Source of the DNA: Pelagibacteraceae bacterium AG-422-B15
GTDB lineage: Bacteria > Pseudomonadota > Alphaproteobacteria > Pelagibacterales > AG-422-B15
Assembly (NCBI GenBank): GCA_003213715.1
Contig: QCMN01000012.1
Location: 1-38,152, forward strand
Length of the DNA: 38,152 bases
Reading direction: 5' to 3'
The number at the start of each line of letters is the position of its first letter. Positions within the stretch are counted from its first letter, which is position 1. Positions 29,660 through 36,302 of this stretch are shown piece after piece. The notes beneath the pieces are model-generated. The model made no database searches, was not told the DNA's origin, and saw only the letters and a list, made by a program, of their open reading frames with translations. A program made the position numbers and the translations under genes.

Positions 29660-30245
29660 TTTCTTTTGCTTCCTTATCTAAATACTTTGTTCCTTCCCAG
29701 GGACTTTGAATATCAAAATTTCTAAAATCTTGTTGAAGCTTAACAGGCTCGTGAACTATTTTTTTTTCAATTTCGTCATATCTGATTTCGATATTACCTG
29801 TTAATGGAAAATCTTTACGCAGAGGATATCCCTCAAAACCGTAATCAGTTAAAATTCTTCTCAAATCAGGATGATCTGTGAAAGTTATTCCATACATGTC
29901 AAATGCTTCTCTCTCAAACCAATTAGCTGCAGGAAAGATTGATGTTATGCTAGGCAAAGACTCCACTTCACTTATCTGAGTTTTTACTCTTAACCTTAAA
30001 TTGAACCCAAAACTGAGAAAATGATAAATAACTTCAAATCTTTTTTCATTTTCTGGAAAATCCACTCCAGCAATGTCTGTAATTTGCTTAAATTCACAGC
30101 TTGGATCATTCTTAACAAAATCGATAACCTGTATTAGATTTGCTGGGTCAACCGATAGTTGTAACTGCCCTAAGTTTACATCTATATCATTCAGTCTACA
30201 GTTCTTTTCAATGGCAGCTTTTGCGATTTCAATTTGCTCGCTCAT
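29652..30245 (-). CDS. nuoC: NADH-quinone oxidoreductase subunit C
   Basis: 30-kDa peripheral-arm subunit that packs on NuoD. The signature is [20 protein letters not shown] followed by [20 protein letters not shown]. The frame is open upstream into nuoB, but the ATG at 30245 is chosen. It gives [15 protein letters not shown] and 197 aa, normal for the family, and forms a TAATG junction with the nuoB stop. The C-terminal [20 protein letters not shown] is also typical. Confidence 0.96.
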   Translation of the reverse strand: MSEQIEIAKAAIEKNCRLNDIDVNLGQLQLSVDPANLIQVIDFVKNDPSCEFKQITDIAGVDFPENEKRFEVIYHFLSFGFNLRLRVKTQISEVESLPSITSIFPAANWFEREAFDMYGITFTDHPDLRRILTDYGFEGYPLRKDFPLTGNIEIRYDEIEKKIVHEPVKLQQDFRNFDIQSPWEGTKYLDKEAKESE

Positions 30246-30766
30246 TATCTTTTGATGTTGCCTTCTCTTCTTATTTTTTTCTGTAACTGCAATAATCCAT
30301 AAAGCAGGCCTTCTGCTGTGGGTGGACACCCTGGCACGTAAACATCAACAGGTATTATTCGATCGCAACCTCTAACAACAGAATAAGAGTAGTGATAATA
30401 CCCTCCACCATTTGCACAACTTCCCATGGAAATTACATATCTAGGTTCTGGCATCTGATCGTAAGCTTTTCTTAATGCCGCTGCCATTTTATTTGTCAAA
30501 GTACCTGCCACTATAAGAACGTCTGCATGTCTTGGTGATGCTCTTGGAGCTGCACCAAAACGCTCAACGTCGTAGCGCGGTGTTCCAACATGCATCATTT
30601 CGACAGCACAACAAGCTAATCCAAATGTCATCCAATGCAGAGAGCCTGTTCGAGCCCAGTTAATAAGGTTATTGATACTGGTGACAACAAACCCTTTATC
30701 AGCATACAACTTCTTTAGTCTTTCTAGTTCTGGACTTGTCTCTTCAATATTTGTATTTATTGCCAC
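30245..30766 (-). CDS. nuoB: NADH-quinone oxidoreductase subunit B
   Basis: 20-kDa PSST subunit carrying cluster N2, the last iron-sulfur centre before quinone. Ligands are the tandem Cys52-Cys53 ([11 protein letters not shown]), Cys117 ([17 protein letters not shown]) and Cys147 ([13 protein letters not shown]). No ATG gives a sensible length. GTG at 30766 is chosen because AAGGAG stands 7 nt upstream and the product is then 173 aa, in line with homologues. This start lies inside nuoA (10-nt overlap). Longer in-frame extensions run back through nuoA and lack family similarity. Confidence 0.96.
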   Translation of the reverse strand: MAINTNIEETSPELERLKKLYADKGFVVTSINNLINWARTGSLHWMTFGLACCAVEMMHVGTPRYDVERFGAAPRASPRHADVLIVAGTLTNKMAAALRKAYDQMPEPRYVISMGSCANGGGYYHYSYSVVRGCDRIIPVDVYVPGCPPTAEGLLYGLLQLQKKIRREGNIKR

Positions 30767-31122
30767 TCCAATGCTCCTTTTTTCCACTCGTATATGAAAC
30801 CAATTGTTAGAATAGTTAGAAAAACCATCATTGAAACAAAACCAAATAAGCCCAAGGTTCCAAATGTAACGGCCCAAGGAAATAGGAATGCGACTTCTAG
30901 GTCAAAAATAATAAAAAGTAATGTGACTAAATAAAAACGAACATCAAACTTCATTCTAGAGTCTCCAAACTGTTCAAATCCGCACTCATAAGCAGAATTC
31001 TTTTCAGGATCAGGGTTATTCACTGCAACTAAGAAATTTGCCAAAACAAATAGACAGCTAATCGCTAACGCAACAAACATAAAAATTAGTATTGGCAAAT
31101 AATCAGCTATTGCTATGTCCAT
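30757..31122 (-). CDS. nuoA: NADH-quinone oxidoreductase subunit A
   Basis: Three-helix membrane subunit at the junction of the two arms of complex I, and first gene of the nuo operon. The diagnostic loop is [20 protein letters not shown], with the exposed Cys, followed by [20 protein letters not shown]. It has 121 aa. No strong Shine-Dalgarno sequence is visible near the ATG. Transcription of the downstream 23 genes probably begins in the spacer above it. Confidence 0.97.
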   Translation of the reverse strand: MDIAIADYLPILIFMFVALAISCLFVLANFLVAVNNPDPEKNSAYECGFEQFGDSRMKFDVRFYLVTLLFIIFDLEVAFLFPWAVTFGTLGLFGFVSMMVFLTILTIGFIYEWKKGALEWQ

Positions 31123-31150
31123 ATTTTAGAATCGTATTAGTATCTCCGAA

Positions 31151-31178
31151 AATATATATTCAAATCATTCGAAAACAA
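31151..31178 (-). promoter_or_regulatory. Candidate nuo operon promoter
   Basis: Minus strand: -35-like TTGTTT (31178–31173) and -10-like TATATT (31156–31151) at 16-nt spacing, about 30 nt upstream of the nuoA ATG. The -35 is a weak match, and the whole spacer is AT-rich enough that other pairs are possible. Position at the head of a 23-gene colinear run is the main support. Confidence 0.35.
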
Positions 31179-31397
31179 TAGAAAATATGGGAAAAATTGT
31201 GTTTCCGACCGTTAGCGATTAATTTTTAAGGGAGTGAACCTAAATTTACAAAAAAACAGAGTGGAATTAAATTAACTTACTTGAAAAATTACAAAAAAAT
31301 TGTAAATTTCCTAATTTTTCAACACTATTTGACCTTTGATCAGTGACTTTTAACATTAATTAAACTCTCAAAAAATTTAGTGAGTATCTGTATACAC

Positions 31398-31425
31398 TTA
31401 ATTTGCTGGTAAATAGCCATATAAT
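31398..31425 (+). promoter_or_regulatory. Candidate promoter of the SMP-30 gene cassette
   Basis: Plus strand: perfect -10 TATAAT at 31420–31425, with a poor -35 candidate TTAATT (31398–31403) at 16-nt spacing, ending 36 nt before the ATG at 31462. It is the best -10 match in the spacer in this orientation. Confidence 0.4.
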
Positions 31426-31461
31426 AGTTTTGAATTAGAATGATCAATAAAATTGGGAAAT

Positions 31462-32379
31462 ATGAATAGTAATTTCAAATTAATCGCAGATAATCTTCAC
31501 TTTTCTGAAGGTCCAAGATGGAAAGATGGTAAACTTTGGTTTTCAGATTTTTACCATCATGCTGTGATGACCGCAGATGAGATAGGGAATGTTGAAAAAA
31601 TAGTCGATGTACCTAATCAACCATCTGGCCTGGGGTGGTTGCCAAATGGTGATCTCATTATAGTCTCTATGCTCGATAGAAAGCTACTAAAGTTTAAAGA
31701 TGGCAATCTTACTGAGCATGCAGATATGTCAAAACTTACACCTTTTAGGTGCAATGACATGGTGGTCGATAAAAACGGTAATGCCTTCGTTGGTAATTTT
31801 GGATCAATTCATCACGGAAAAGATATAAAGCCAACTATTCTTATAAAGGTAGATCCTGATGGAAACCCCTCAATTGCTGCTTCAAATTTAGACTTTCCAA
31901 ATGGAACTGTAATTACACCTGATGGTAAAATACTAATTATTGGCGAAACCTATGCAGGAAGACTTACTGCATTTGATATAGATACAGATGGTAATCTATC
32001 TAATCGGAGAATATGGGCTTATATGATGCCTAATCTATTTTACTACTACACAAAAACCATGCGTTTTTTAAAAATTACTCCAAAAGAAGGCAAAGGTATA
32101 CCTTACCCTGTTCCTGATGGTATTTGTTTAGATGAAAGGATGGGGATCTGGATAGCGTCTCCAACAACCTCAGAGGTAGTAAGATATACAGAAGGTGGAA
32201 AAATAACAGATAGAATTGCTACTCCAAATAGAGCATATGCATGTATGTTAGGTGGATCAGACGGCAAAAAATTATTTGTATGTACCGCTGATGCGTCTGA
32301 ACCCGAAGAGGCTAAAGCCGTGAAATCTGGGAAGATTTATTCAATTAATGTGGAGTATGCCAAAGCTGGGTATCCATAG
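31462..32379 (+). CDS. SMP-30/gluconolactonase family beta-propeller hydrolase
   Basis: Six-bladed propeller of the SMP-30/LRE family, whose members hydrolyse sugar or other lactones using one divalent metal. Expected metal ligands are present: Glu16 (LHFSEGPRW), Asn147 (LDFPNGTVI) and Asp219 (PVPDGICLD). The substrate-site Asn98 is in PFRCNDMVV. Using the ATG at 31462 gives 305 aa; a TTG three codons upstream is possible but has no better ribosome site. A stretch at about 190–217 (MPNLFYYYTKTMRFLKITPK…) is longer and more aromatic than in gluconolactonases, so the true substrate may not be a sugar lactone. There is no signal peptide. Its TAG overlaps the next gene's GTG by 1 nt. Confidence 0.85.
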   Translation: MNSNFKLIADNLHFSEGPRWKDGKLWFSDFYHHAVMTADEIGNVEKIVDVPNQPSGLGWLPNGDLIIVSMLDRKLLKFKDGNLTEHADMSKLTPFRCNDMVVDKNGNAFVGNFGSIHHGKDIKPTILIKVDPDGNPSIAASNLDFPNGTVITPDGKILIIGETYAGRLTAFDIDTDGNLSNRRIWAYMMPNLFYYYTKTMRFLKITPKEGKGIPYPVPDGICLDERMGIWIASPTTSEVVRYTEGGKITDRIATPNRAYACMLGGSDGKKLFVCTADASEPEEAKAVKSGKIYSINVEYAKAGYP

Positions 32380-32990
32380 TGAAATATAAAATCTTTGGTA
32401 AATCAGAATGGGGTTCTGATATAATTGAGTTCCTTTGCCATGAAATATCAATTGAATATGAGTTTGTTGAGATTGGCGATAATTTTAAAAGTGACAAAAC
32501 CATACTTAATGTTAATCCTCTTGGAAGAGTGCCAATGGTTGAGACGCCAAATGGCGATTATTTAATAGAAAGTATGGCGATTGTTTATCACTTCATTGAA
32601 AGAGAGAGCCAATTGATTCCTGATACTAAAAATGGAATAACTGACTTTCATCAAATTATGGCATTTATGTCATCGTCAATTTATCCTGCAATCCTTCTTT
32701 ATTTTCATCCTGATCATTACGTTTCTACTGAAAATACTGAAGACTTAGTGAATAGATCTAAATCAATCTTGGAAACTTATTTAAATTATCTAGAAAATAA
32801 AATAGGTGAATTTATTGTTGGCAATTCACTGTCAGCTGCAGATTTTTATTTATTCACATTGCTTTTCTGGTTGGAGGAGGATCATTTTCTTGAAAATTAT
32901 CCAAAAATACAAATTTTCTACAATAAAATGCTACAGAATCAGACAATAATGAAAGTAAGGAAAATACAAAATGAGAGAAAGACAGTTTAA
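32379..32990 (+). CDS. Glutathione S-transferase-like protein
   Basis: Two-domain GST fold. The thioredoxin-like N-terminal half has NPLGRVPMVETPNGDYLIES, with the cis-Pro52 and the glutathione-binding Glu64-Ser65 pair. The all-helical C-terminal half carries IVGNSLSAADFYLFTLLFWL, the N-capping box motif (S-x-A-D). At 203 aa the length is normal. The likely catalytic Ser/Cys region near the N-terminus (GKSEWGSDII) does not name a class. It starts with GTG in a TAGTG junction and overlaps the next gene by 20 nt. Conjugation, isomerase or reductase activity is equally possible. Confidence 0.8.
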   Translation: MKYKIFGKSEWGSDIIEFLCHEISIEYEFVEIGDNFKSDKTILNVNPLGRVPMVETPNGDYLIESMAIVYHFIERESQLIPDTKNGITDFHQIMAFMSSSIYPAILLYFHPDHYVSTENTEDLVNRSKSILETYLNYLENKIGEFIVGNSLSAADFYLFTLLFWLEEDHFLENYPKIQIFYNKMLQNQTIMKVRKIQNERKTV

Positions 32991-33558
32991 AAAATTTTTT
33001 ATAGTTTACGGCCATTACGATGATAATTCATTCAATGCAGCCATAAGAGATACCTTTATAGAAAGTGCAAAAAAAGCTGGTCATACAGTTGATATGGTCG
33101 ATTTATATAAAGAGAAATTTGATCCTGTATTTGCTGGAGGCAATCCTGGACCAGATGTTCTAGATCACCGAAGGAGGATTGAACAAAGTGATACAATTGT
33201 ATTAATTGCTCCTATTTGGAATTTTAGAATGCCTGCAATTCTGGAAGGCTGGATAGACAAAGTTTTAGCTCCTCCATGGGCATTTACTTTTAAACAACTG
33301 GTAGGCAACTATGGCTACCCTCAAGGTAATTTAGGCAATAAAAAAGCGATAATATTTTGCACATACGGCTCTCCTCGTTTAGCAATAACTACTTTTTTTC
33401 TCAATTTGCCAATAAGACGCTTGAAAAGAGGTGTTTTTCATATATGTGGTATTAAAAGCATACTTTATAAAAGGTATTTTGCTGTACCGTTTGTCGCAGA
33501 CAAGGTTAGAAAAAAATTTTTAAAGGATGTTAAAGATACTGCTACTTTATTTCAATAA
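32971..33558 (+). CDS. Flavodoxin-fold NAD(P)H:quinone oxidoreductase
   Basis: Member of the Flavodoxin_2 family (DT-diaphorase, MdaB and KefF relatives), FMN/FAD enzymes that reduce quinones by two electrons. The first strand and phosphate loop read FFIVYGHYDDNSFNAAI. The flavin-binding core IVLIAPIWNFRMPAILEGWI with DKVLAPPWAFTF is the clearest family signature. YGSPRLAITTFF and HICGIKSI follow in the C-terminal part. It has 195 aa. ATG at 32971 has AAGGA 8 nt upstream, and the start lies inside the GST gene (20-nt overlap). Reduction of quinones or electrophiles produced or tolerated by the cassette is an inference. Confidence 0.85.
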   Translation: MRERQFKKFFIVYGHYDDNSFNAAIRDTFIESAKKAGHTVDMVDLYKEKFDPVFAGGNPGPDVLDHRRRIEQSDTIVLIAPIWNFRMPAILEGWIDKVLAPPWAFTFKQLVGNYGYPQGNLGNKKAIIFCTYGSPRLAITTFFLNLPIRRLKRGVFHICGIKSILYKRYFAVPFVADKVRKKFLKDVKDTATLFQ

Positions 33559-33565
33559 TAATTAA

Positions 33566-33874
33566 GTGAAGAAAATAATAGAGATATTTAAGGGTCTTTG
33601 GTCACCTATAATGGACTCAAATGTAAATCCATTAAAAAATATAACCAATCTTAAAATTCGTCACATGATAATGCAAATTCTTGCTTTTATGTGGAGCGGT
33701 GTATTTTCACTTTATATCGTTGACAGTATTTTTGTGTTTGGTTTCACTGCAATTGCTCATGCACTATTAATTGCTGCAATTTTCATAACGATGTTTGTAT
33801 TTGTCACGGCTGAAAAAAAACCCCAAATTTATGATTTAAGATTCTTTAGGGGCAAAGATGGTGAGCACGAATAA
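33566..33874 (+). CDS. Small two-helix membrane protein, unknown function
   Basis: I do not recognise a family. The 102-aa product has a basic, Asn-rich N-terminal part (about 1–34), two closely spaced hydrophobic segments (about 36–54 and 58–80) and a charged tail ending KKPQIYDLRFFRGKDGEHE. The proposed start is GTG at 33566, 7 nt after the quinone reductase stop; an ATG at 33611 would give 87 aa and keep both helices. Spacing suggests it is the last gene of the plus-strand cassette. No terminator is visible in the 29 nt before the convergent ceramidase-like gene. Confidence 0.6.
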   Translation: MKKIIEIFKGLWSPIMDSNVNPLKNITNLKIRHMIMQILAFMWSGVFSLYIVDSIFVFGFTAIAHALLIAAIFITMFVFVTAEKKPQIYDLRFFRGKDGEHE

Positions 33875-33903
33875 CTTTACCTATAATGAGTATCCAGAAT
33901 AAA

Positions 33904-35421
33904 TCATTGATTTTTTGATTCTTCTATCAACTTAATGATGTTTTTATGAATCACTGTCGCCGTATCTGGGCCCAAAGATACCACCTCGCCATATGTTTCT
34001 TCACTTTCACCATAGATCCAAGGAGCGTCATCATCCCACTCACTTTTTGGGATGATGTAACCGATTGAGTCATTTGCTAAATTCACCATCAAGTTCAGTT
34101 TGTCTGGAAATTGACTTCGTAAATTTGGAACTTCTTGCGGCGTCATAACATAATCAGCTCCTTTAGGGTTTTCTATGCCGCCAATAGCAATTTCTGGATA
34201 GAGCTCTCCAGGAATTCCAGTAATAGATGCATCTCCTATTTGTATGAATGCTACCTCACTTAGATAACGTATAAATGGTGGCCTCAGACTGAATTTAGTA
34301 TCAGCGTCAATTATACCAAGCAAAGTGCCAAATGAGAGCATCAAGTTTTCTATACCTAATTCTATTTCTTGTGATTGGATACTTAGTGATGGCTTAGAAG
34401 AAGTCTTAAAATCGCCTGCTTGAAATGCCTCTATAACACTGTTTGCGAGGCTATAACCATATGCGCGAGCTTTAGTATGACTTGGTTTAGTAATCATTTT
34501 TTCCAATACAGGATCATAAATTGGATCGGTTGGCCCTGATGTCATCAAGCCTCCTATATTTCCTGTAAGCCATAACGTGGTTCCGCCAAGACCAGGTTTA
34601 ATTAACTTGTCATCATAATAAATTCCATGACTGATACCTTTTCTTAAGTAGCCCGCAACATCAGAGGTTATGTCTAAATTTTTATCCCATGCAAGCTCGA
34701 CATGAATTCCGAAATTGATTAAAGAACCAATAATTGAGCCGTCAGGGCGATTGAATAAAATTACCCTTATATCATCGTCTATAACGATAGGTTTTCGTTT
34801 ATCTTTAATAGGGGTAAGTGGATTTGTCGGAATTAAAGCCAAACTCATTTCTGCAGTCTCTAAGTTATCAATAGCTATTTTTAATGTACTTATAAAATCT
34901 TTTTTAAGTCGCTCCATGTAGGCGTCGTTGACGCCACTTTTTAAAAAACTCGGACCCCAAAGACCTTGAGTATCCGGGCCTTCATGGTTATGTGTTGCAT
35001 GCACCATAATGTAATCTAGACCCCATTCAGCAGGAACATCCTCACGGACACTGAGTACAAATTTTCGCATTAACCCTATTGTATCAGCGCTTATGATACC
35101 TATTCGTGTCTGGCCATCATCTATTACAACGGCTACGGACATCAAATCATCTTTAATACCTTGGGCAGCTCGTTTATTTTGAAAACCTGCCATCCACACT
35201 GCATCAAATCGACCATTACCATTTATATCAGTCCACTTATCAATACCTGAGTCAAATTGAGCATTATTATTTATATCTTCCCATTCATCAATTAGATTAG
35301 GGGTGATCGGCATCTTAGCAAAGCCAACTTTAAATTCACTTGCTTGAGCTTGAGCAGTCAAAACCATGCCAAACATCATAAGTGCATAAAGAGTATTTTT
35401 TATATAGCGGCTGTAAATCAT
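33904..35421 (-). CDS. Secreted neutral/alkaline ceramidase-like protein
   Basis: A 505-aa exported protein of the neutral/alkaline non-lysosomal ceramidase N-terminal family. A signal peptide covers about residues 1–28 (hydrophobic core LYALMMFGMVLTAQAQA). Two DxNxN loops come next, DINNNAQFD (49–57) and DINGNGRFD (65–73), resembling calcium-binding loops. The metal-site stretch VHATHNHEGPD (140–150) and His240 in NFGIH fit the zinc ligands. SDVAGYL, GDASITGIPGELYPE and NDSIGYIIPKSEW are further family motifs. The canonical nucleophile motif GDVSPN is replaced by GNIGGLM (287–293). Substrate is therefore uncertain. It is convergent to the plus-strand cassette and lies downstream of tRNA-Asp. 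Confidence 0.75.
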   Translation of the reverse strand: MIYSRYIKNTLYALMMFGMVLTAQAQASEFKVGFAKMPITPNLIDEWEDINNNAQFDSGIDKWTDINGNGRFDAVWMAGFQNKRAAQGIKDDLMSVAVVIDDGQTRIGIISADTIGLMRKFVLSVREDVPAEWGLDYIMVHATHNHEGPDTQGLWGPSFLKSGVNDAYMERLKKDFISTLKIAIDNLETAEMSLALIPTNPLTPIKDKRKPIVIDDDIRVILFNRPDGSIIGSLINFGIHVELAWDKNLDITSDVAGYLRKGISHGIYYDDKLIKPGLGGTTLWLTGNIGGLMTSGPTDPIYDPVLEKMITKPSHTKARAYGYSLANSVIEAFQAGDFKTSSKPSLSIQSQEIELGIENLMLSFGTLLGIIDADTKFSLRPPFIRYLSEVAFIQIGDASITGIPGELYPEIAIGGIENPKGADYVMTPQEVPNLRSQFPDKLNLMVNLANDSIGYIIPKSEWDDDAPWIYGESEETYGEVVSLGPDTATVIHKNIIKLIEESKNQ

Positions 35422-35564
35422 TCGTATCTATCAACTATAATCGTCATTACTAGATTTTGATATTATTAATGAGCTTATAAACTTTACTATTGTATCCAAT
35501 AAATTTCTTTAAAACTTGTTGCAAAAGCAAAAAATTAAATCTTATTTTCTAAGGAATAATTACA
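35422..35564. other. Spacer between the ceramidase-like gene and tRNA-Asp
   Basis: About 143 AT-rich nt that must hold the promoter of the ceramidase-like gene, unless it reads through from tRNA-Asp. I see no convincing -35/-10 pair. A 4-bp hairpin (TTGC / GCAA) beside a T-run near 35520–35535 is too weak to call a terminator for the tRNA genes. Confidence 0.5.
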
Positions 35565-35642
35565 TGGCGGGAGTGACGGGACTCGAACCCGCGACCTCCT
35601 GCGTGACAGGCAGGCGCTCTAACCAGACTGAGCTACACCCCC
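35565..35642 (-). tRNA. tRNA-Asp (GTC)
   Basis: Full cloverleaf on the minus strand, 78 nt with encoded CCA. The acceptor GGGGGTG pairs with CACTCCC (one G-U). The D arm is TAGCTCAGTCTGGTTAGAGC. The anticodon stem CCTGC/GCAGG has loop CTGTCAC, giving GTC. The T arm is GCGGGTTCGAGTCCCGT. It follows tRNA-Val by 33 nt and is probably cut from the same transcript. In many alphaproteobacteria it is followed by nuoA; here the accessory block intervenes. Confidence 0.97.
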
Positions 35643-35675
35643 ACAGTTAAATTTTTTCCATCTCGTGGGAGGAAA

Positions 35676-35751
35676 TGGTGGGCGATGAGAGGTTCGAACT
35701 CCCGACATTCACGGTGTAAACGTGACGCTCTTCCAGCTGAGCTAATCGCCC
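35676..35751 (-). tRNA. tRNA-Val (TAC)
   Basis: Full cloverleaf on the minus strand, 76 nt with encoded CCA. The acceptor GGGCGAT pairs with ATCGCCC perfectly. The D arm is TAGCTCAGCTGGAAGAGC. The anticodon stem TCACG/CGTGA has loop TTTACAC, giving TAC. The T arm is GGGAGTTCGAACCTCTC. First of a Val–Asp tRNA pair downstream of hupB. Confidence 0.97.
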
Positions 35752-35762
35752 GGAAAGACTGT

Positions 35763-35791
35763 TATATATCTATTTTAGTGAATATTCACAG
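35763..35791 (-). promoter_or_regulatory. Candidate tRNA-Val/tRNA-Asp promoter overlapping a perfect palindrome
   Basis: Minus strand: CTGTGA (35791–35786) as -35 and TATATA (35768–35763) as -10, 17-nt spacing, which would start transcription a few nt before the tRNA-Val 5' end at 35751. The perfect 12-nt palindrome GTGAATATTCAC (35778–35789) covers most of the -35 and could be an operator. The -35 is not a strong match. Confidence 0.4.
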
Positions 35792-35800
35792 ATATTTATA

Positions 35801-35843
35801 AAAAAAATCCGACCACGCTTTGTTTAAGAGTGATCGGATTTTA
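35801..35843 (-). terminator. Rho-independent terminator of hupB
   Basis: Minus strand: AAATCCGATCAC pairs with GTGGTCGGATTT across a 13-nt loop (one G-U pair), followed by a run of T. It starts 25 nt after the hupB stop codon. It separates hupB from the tRNA pair. Confidence 0.85.
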
Positions 35844-35868
35844 AATAATTTAGTCAGCAGTTAAGAAA

Positions 35869-36162
35869 CTACATTCCTCCGCCGCCAGCATTATTAACAG
35901 CTTCTTTCAAACCTTTACCTGCAGTAAACTTAGGTCTAGTTGACTCAGGGATTTGAATAACCTCATTGGTACGTGGATTTCGCCCTTGAGATGCTTTTCT
36001 AATTGATGTTTTGAATGTGCCAAAGCCCACCAATCTTACTTCTCCTCTTGCTTTAAGAACATCAGTAATTTGGTCAAAAACTGCATTTACTGCCTTTTCT
36101 GAGTCAGATTTTTGCATACCTGTAACATCAGCTACTTTTGCTATTAAGTCTTGTTTGTTCAT
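35869..36162 (-). CDS. hupB: DNA-binding protein HU
   Basis: Small histone-like protein that bends and compacts DNA as a dimer. It begins MNKQDLIAKVADVTGMQKSD, has the GEVRLVGFGTFKTSIRKA core and the DNA-contacting arm GRNPRTNEVIQIPESTRPKF with its Pro at the tip. It has 97 aa, including a short glycine-rich tail (GGGGM). The position next to lon matches most proteobacteria. The Shine-Dalgarno region is a run of ten Gs (36165–36174) ending 2 nt before the ATG, preceded by six As. A clear terminator follows the gene. Confidence 0.96.
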   Translation of the reverse strand: MNKQDLIAKVADVTGMQKSDSEKAVNAVFDQITDVLKARGEVRLVGFGTFKTSIRKASQGRNPRTNEVIQIPESTRPKFTAGKGLKEAVNNAGGGGM

Positions 36163-36180
36163 AACCCCCCCCCCTTTTTT
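36163..36180 (-). repeat. G10 homopolymer in the hupB ribosome-binding site
   Basis: Minus strand: six As, then ten consecutive Gs (36174–36165), then TT and the ATG. It is the longest G/C homopolymer in the window and lies where the Shine-Dalgarno sequence belongs. Length change by slippage would alter the ribosome-site register. Confidence 0.8.
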
Positions 36181-36302
36181 AGGAGTTTTTGATTCGTAAT
36201 ATAACTATGAGATCTGAACTGCTATATATAGTCAAGAAAAAGCCCAAGAAAACTGCTAAAAATTAAAATTTAAGTATCCTTATCTAAGAAAATATAATTA
36301 AA
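36181..36302 (-). promoter_or_regulatory. lon–hupB spacer with probable hupB promoter
   Basis: About 120 AT-rich nt. On the minus strand TTGGGC and TTGACT lie just upstream of a TATATATA run (around 36220–36250). No pair gives a standard 16–18-nt spacing with a good -10, so the exact promoter is not assigned. No strong lon terminator is seen. Confidence 0.35.

Larger units (their letters stand above)
31123..31461. other. Divergent intergenic region between nuoA and the SMP-30 gene
   Basis: About 340 nt without a gene, very AT-rich, separating the minus-strand nuo operon from the plus-strand accessory genes. It should hold both promoters. It contains a short imperfect inverted repeat around 31286–31304 (TTACAA / TTGTAA with a poly-A loop), which is as likely to be composition as structure. 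A central GTTTCCGACCGTTAGCG stretch (31200–31216) is the only GC-richer part. I see no clear operator or small ORF. Confidence 0.6.

Noticed and set aside
30246..30329. A 28-residue N-terminal extension of NuoC
   Set aside because: It overlaps the end of nuoB, has a shadow-frame composition, and the ATG at 30245 forms the same TAATG junction used elsewhere in this operon.
30767..30877. A 37-residue N-terminal extension of NuoB
   Set aside because: It is translated from nuoA DNA in another frame. The GTG at 30766 has an excellent ribosome site and yields the normal length.
31250..31310. Inverted repeat TTACAA/TTGTAA as a regulatory hairpin
   Set aside because: Six A/T-rich pairs in an AT-rich spacer are expected by chance.
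31329..31345. FNR-like box (TTGACCTTTGATCA) in the nuoA upstream region
   Set aside because: The second half-site is out of register with TTGAT-N4-ATCAA, so it does not fit the consensus.
35518..35536. Terminator after tRNA-Asp
   Set aside because: Only a 4-bp stem (TTGC/GCAA). The adjacent T-run precedes the stem on the minus strand, which is the wrong order.
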